From assembly GCF_005889725.1 (NCBI RefSeq), contig NZ_VCKX01000032.1, positions 1-64,000 of the forward strand: a stretch of DNA of 64,000 bases, written 5' to 3'. Every line of letters starts with the position of its first letter. Position 1 is the stretch's first letter. Under the pieces are notes generated by a model that searched no databases, was not told the DNA's origin, and saw only the letters and a program-made list of their open reading frames with translations. Positions 60,980 through 64,000 of the stretch are shown one piece after another. This DNA comes from Nonomuraea zeae. Its GTDB lineage: Bacteria > Actinomycetota > Actinomycetes > Streptosporangiales > Streptosporangiaceae. The translations under genes and the position numbers were made by a program.

Positions 60980-62218
60980 TCAGGCGGTTGCCGCCTGGAT
61001 CAGCGCGGTCGCCGCCGTCTCGATGTCCGCGGGCGTGCTCCAGCGCCCCAGCGACAGCCGTACCGCGCTCAGTGCGCGGTCGGCGGTCAGCCCCATGGCG
61101 GTCAGCACTGGGGAGGGGGTGTGGCGGCCGCTGTGGCAGGCCGATCCGGTGGAGGCCGCGATCTGCGGGGTAGCCGCGAGCAGCTCGTGGCCGAGTATGC
61201 CGTCGATGCTGACGTTCAGCGTGTTCGGCAGCCGCCGCTCGCCGGGTCCGTTGAGGTGCACCCGGCCGGGCAGGCCCTCGGCGAGCCTTTGCCAGAGGTC
61301 GTCTCGCAGGGCGGTCAGGCGGGCCGGCTCGCCGCCGACGAGGTCGCGGGCGAGGTCGGGGGCCAGGTCGCGGGCCAGGTCGCGGGCCAGGTCGCCGACG
61401 AGGTCGCGGCCCAGGTCGCGGGCGGCGAGGTCGGCGGCGGTGCCGAGGGCCACGGCCAGGGCGGCGTTCTCCGTGCCTGCGCGCAGGCCCCCTTCCTGGC
61501 CGCCGCCGTAGACGACCGGCTCCAGGGCGACGCCGTCTCGTACGTATAGTGCGGCCGCGCCCTTGGGTGCGTACATCTTGTGCCCGACCACGGTGAGCAG
61601 ATCCACGCCCAGCGCCTCGACGTCGACGCCGATCTTCCCGGCGGCCTGGGCGGCGTCACAGTGCAGCAGCGCGCCATGCTCGTGGGCGAGGGCGGCAAGG
61701 TCGGCGATCGGCTGCAGGGCGCCGGTCTCGTTGTTGGCGGCCATGACCGACACCAGCACCGTGTCCTCGTCCAGGGCGGCGGCCAGCGCGGCCGGGTCCA
61801 CCAGCCCGTCGCCGCCGACGGGCAGCACCGTCACGTGGGCATCGTGCAGGCGTTCGAGCGCTTGGCAGGTCTGGAGCACGGCCGGGTGCTCGGTGGCCTG
61901 GGTGATCACGTGCGGGCGGGGGCGGCCCGAGGCGATGACCGCGCCGCGCAGGGCGAGCAGGTCGGCCTCCGAGCCGGAGGCGGTGAACACGACCTCGCGT
62001 GGGCGGGCGCCGATCAGGGCGGCGACCTGACCTCGGGCCCGCTCCAGTGCGGCGCGGGGCCGCTCGCCGTAGAGGTGGCTGCTGGAGGGGTTGCCGAAGT
62101 GGTCCGTCAGGTGCGGCAGCATCGCCTCGGTCACCCGCGGGTCGACGGGGGTGGTGGCGTTGTAGTCCAGGAAGATCGGACCGCCGGCCAGCCCCGGGTG
62201 CGAGGCCGGACCGGTCAT
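60980..62218 (-). CDS. Cysteine desulfurase (NifS/IscS-like) with internal repeat
   Basis: 412 residues. PLP enzyme: FLDYNATTPVDPRV start, ATEHPAVLQTCQAL, GALLHCDAAQAAGKIGVDV, VVGHKMYAPKGAAALYV (PLP Lys) and IAASTGSACHSGRHTPSPVL (catalytic Cys). Transfers sulfur from cysteine to acceptors for Fe-S clusters or tRNA thiolation. An extra segment ARDLGRDLVGDLARDL continuing as RDLAPDLARDL (about residues 265-295) is made of 12-bp DNA repeats and is not usual. It stands apart from suf genes; a tRNA-thiolase gene is not visible in the window. Confidence 0.92.
   Translation of the reverse strand: MTGPASHPGLAGGPIFLDYNATTPVDPRVTEAMLPHLTDHFGNPSSSHLYGERPRAALERARGQVAALIGARPREVVFTASGSEADLLALRGAVIASGRPRPHVITQATEHPAVLQTCQALERLHDAHVTVLPVGGDGLVDPAALAAALDEDTVLVSVMAANNETGALQPIADLAALAHEHGALLHCDAAQAAGKIGVDVEALGVDLLTVVGHKMYAPKGAAALYVRDGVALEPVVYGGGQEGGLRAGTENAALAVALGTAADLAARDLGRDLVGDLARDLARDLAPDLARDLVGGEPARLTALRDDLWQRLAEGLPGRVHLNGPGERRLPNTLNVSIDGILGHELLAATPQIAASTGSACHSGRHTPSPVLTAMGLTADRALSAVRLSLGRWSTPADIETAATALIQAATA
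61337..61420. repeat. Seven 12-bp tandem repeats inside the desulfurase gene
   Basis: Units such as GGCCAGGTCGCG, GACGAGGTCGCG and GCCCAGGTCGCG follow each other without gaps and encode xDLx tetrapeptides on the minus strand. Confidence 0.85.
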
Positions 62219-62717
62219 GCCCGCGCTCCCGCCTCGACGGGCAGGTCGAGCAGTCCGTCCATGACGGGAATGCTATGCCAGAGATGTCGGGCCGGGCCTG
62301 GGAGACGCCGGCACCCGATCTGCTCGTGCCCGCCACCGGAGCCGGCGGTCGCGCGTGCCCGCGTCCTCGGTCGTGAACGTCACCGCGTGGGCGTTGCCGG
62401 CGGTGTCGAGCGAGTACGCGACACGAGACCTGGCGCTCGACCTTGGAACCCGGGCGCAGACCTCGGCGGGCGTCTCGATCGTCCGGCGGGAGGCCGAGGC
62501 GGTGGTGGCGGTGCGCATCACGTTGAGAGGCAGTCTGCGACGCCGGATCGCCCGTGTCGTTGGCGCAGCGCGCAACGGGCCCAGCGCGCGACGGGCGCAG
62601 CACGCGACGGGCGCAGCACGCGACGGGCGCAGGCCGTCCGGCGACCGACTCGGCCGCGGCCCTCGCCGGAAGACGAGAGCCGCGATGGCCAAAGTGAGGT
62701 GCGGGGAACCGGCCGTT
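62219..62717. other. Gene-poor stretch with 16-bp tandem repeats and a possible remnant
   Basis: 62563-62632 holds four 16-bp units (GCGCAGCACGCGACGG and variants) plus a part. At about 62330-62470 the minus strand has a short coding-like frame (RVAYSLDTAGNAHAVTFTTE) with no intact start; family unknown. Otherwise nothing is recognised. Confidence 0.5.
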
Positions 62718-63179
62718 CTAGGAGTGCGGGTGTCGCGTCAGTGCCTCCACCCATGCGGCCGGCCATGGGGCGCTGCGGGCGGCGGCATCCCCGTCGTGCC
62801 CGCTGCCGACGTGCACGGTGACATACCGTCCGGACGCGGCCCGCACCCGCGGGCGCTGGGGCAGCTCCTCCCCCCACACCTCGAAGGCGAACGACATCGA
62901 CGTGGTCCCGATCCGCTCGATCCGGACGACCGTCGTCACCTCCTGCCCGAACCGGAGTGGCGCGGCGAAGTCGACCTCGTAACGGACCCGGGGCGCGCGG
63001 GGGAAGTAGTCGAGCAGCCCGTGCGCCCGCATGAGCTCGGCCTCCGCGGCCTCGACATAGCGGATGACCGCGGAGTTGTGGTAGATGCCGGCCGCGTCGG
63101 TGTCGATCCACTCCACCCGCGTGCGGTGGACCCCGCACGGAGTGTGCGGGCGAGCCAGCTGGTCAGGAGACAAGGTCAC
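62718..63179 (-). CDS. 4-hydroxybenzoyl-CoA-thioesterase-like (hot-dog) protein
   Basis: About 153 residues from GTG 63179, which overlaps the upstream gene by 17 bases; ATG 63206 is the alternative. RVEWIDTDAAGIYHNSAVIR contains the catalytic WxDxDxxGxxH pattern of the 4HBT family; then YVEAAEAELMRAHG and FAFEVWGEELPQR. Cleaves an acyl- or aroyl-CoA. It follows an oxidoreductase of the salicylyl-CoA/anthraniloyl-CoA hydroxylase type, so an aromatic-CoA catabolic operon is likely. Confidence 0.85.
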   Translation of the reverse strand: MTLSPDQLARPHTPCGVHRTRVEWIDTDAAGIYHNSAVIRYVEAAEAELMRAHGLLDYFPRAPRVRYEVDFAAPLRFGQEVTTVVRIERIGTTSMSFAFEVWGEELPQRPRVRAASGRYVTVHVGSGHDGDAAARSAPWPAAWVEALTRHPHS

Positions 63180-64000
63180 GCGTCCGCCCAGGGGTCCACC
63201 GGACATGGAGGTGCCGGTCCGCTCCACGCCGCAGGAGCGCGAGGCGCGGCGGGATCTTGTCGGTACGCGAGGTCGGCGGCTTCCGCCTGCCCGCGCCGAA
63301 CTGGACCGGCCAGTCGGCGCCTTCGCCTCGGTACTCCTGCTCGGCCGCCGCGTGCAGGGTCCACTGGGGGTCGTACAGGTGGGTCCGCCCGAGGGCGCAC
63401 AGGTCCGCCCGCCCCGCCAGCAGGATGGAGTTCACGTCGTCGTAGGAGGAGATGGCGCCCACGGCGATGACCTTCACCCCGGCCGGCTCCGCGACGTGCC
63501 GGCGGATCTGGTCGGCGAACGGCGTCTGGTAGGAGCGCCCGAAGGCCGGCTGCTCCTCCTGGATCACCTGTCCCGACGACACGTCGATGGCCGCGGCCCC
63601 GTGCTCGACGAAGGCCCGGGCGATGTCGATCGCGTCCTGCGCGGTGTTGCCGTCCGGCACCCAGTCGGTCGCCGAGATGCGGACCGTGACCGGGATCTCC
63701 TCGGGTACGGCCGCGCGTACGGCGTCGAAGACCTCCAGGGGGAAGCGCAGCCGGTTGGCGGCCGAACCGCCGTAGGCGTCGGTCCGCTTGTTGGCCACCG
63801 GCGACAGGAAGGAGGAAAGGAGGTAGCCGTGCGCGGCGTGGATCTCGATGAGGTCGAAGCCGGCCGCGACCCCGCGCCGCGCGGCGGCGACGAAGTCGGC
63901 CACCACCTTGTCCAGGTCGTCCCGCCCGGCCTCGCGAGGCAGGTGGCACTCCTTCCCGTACGGCAGCGCGGACGGGCCGATGACCTCCCAGTTGTCCTCG
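63163..64000 (-). CDS. Old-yellow-enzyme-type C-terminus of a salicylyl-CoA 5-hydroxylase/anthraniloyl-CoA monooxygenase-like protein (runs off right edge)
   Basis: The last ~278 codons are visible. EDNWEVIGPSALPYGKECHL, FDLIEIHAAHGYLLSSFLSP, RTDAYGGSAANRLRFPLEVF, VRISATDWVPDGNTAQDAID, IDVSSGQVIQEEQPAFGRSY and CALGRTHLYDPQWTLHAAAE are OYE-type FMN-barrel motifs, in the variant found as the second half of bifunctional salicylyl-CoA 5-hydroxylases. Whether the FAD monooxygenase half precedes it lies outside the window. The thioesterase gene overlaps its end. Confidence 0.85.
   Translation of the reverse strand, partial: EDNWEVIGPSALPYGKECHLPREAGRDDLDKVVADFVAAARRGVAAGFDLIEIHAAHGYLLSSFLSPVANKRTDAYGGSAANRLRFPLEVFDAVRAAVPEEIPVTVRISATDWVPDGNTAQDAIDIARAFVEHGAAAIDVSSGQVIQEEQPAFGRSYQTPFADQIRRHVAEPAGVKVIAVGAISSYDDVNSILLAGRADLCALGRTHLYDPQWTLHAAAEQEYRGEGADWPVQFGAGRRKPPTSRTDKIPPRLALLRRGADRHLHVRWTPGRTRDLVS

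Overview
The window is high-GC actinomycete DNA: GTG/TTG starts, strong third-position G/C bias, QcrB-like, MoxR/DUF58/VWA and NarL-type two-component genes. Its style (HerA/NurA, DUF6461 proteins, DNRLRE/LamG secreted giants) fits Streptosporangiaceae or a related filamentous family; that placement is inference. The left 38 kb is an accessory region rich in defence, toxin and mobile-element genes. The right 26 kb looks like ordinary chromosome.

0-8 kb: the 5' tip of an IS3-family transposase; a DprA-like protein next to a ComF-like phosphoribosyltransferase on the + strand; then a tightly overlapping three-gene minus-strand cassette (about 197-aa unknown protein, Vsr/DUF559-type nuclease fused to a DEAH helicase, 728-aa unknown protein) that looks like an undescribed defence operon.

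8-30 kb: an array of segments separated by three copies plus one remnant of the 3' half of a tRNA-Arg(CCU) gene. Each copy carries the same terminator and similar flanking sequence, as expected for tandem integration scars of related elements. No integrase is present. Inside lie two giant paralogous secreted proteins (signal peptide, DNRLRE, LamG, FN3, C-terminal NucA/NucB-type DNase). Each is followed by a different candidate immunity gene, and there is an orphan third immunity-type gene (DUF6461). Each of these three genes is preceded by a strong hairpin 23-30 bp before its start. A composite transposon (full ISAs1-type IS on the right, 251-bp inverted IS end on the left, 10-bp target duplication) sits in this array and carries a small secreted protein.

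30-38.5 kb: an S4-domain protein, a small unknown gene, a HerA-NurA pair with ATGA overlap, and a PLD-nuclease/helicase/DUF3427 protein that looks truncated at its C-terminus. With the left-end genes these form a defence island.

38-64 kb: TetR with a clear operator and a divergent DUF308 membrane protein; an RtcB-PrfH RNA-repair/ribosome-rescue pair; a YceI protein and an MFS exporter that share carboxypeptidase-regulatory-like domains; a second TetR; a QcrB-like cytochrome b lacking both predicted heme bH ligands; a frame-broken secreted propeller gene; a GlxA-type regulator with a divergent saccharopine-dehydrogenase-like enzyme; an S1C protease-MoxR-DUF58-VWA-VWA operon; a NarL-type two-component pair; remnants of a LuxR regulator and of a HINT toxin that still has its small immunity gene; a cysteine desulfurase with an internal tetrapeptide repeat; and, running off the right edge, a thioesterase and the C-terminus of a salicylyl-CoA/anthraniloyl-CoA-hydroxylase-type oxidoreductase.
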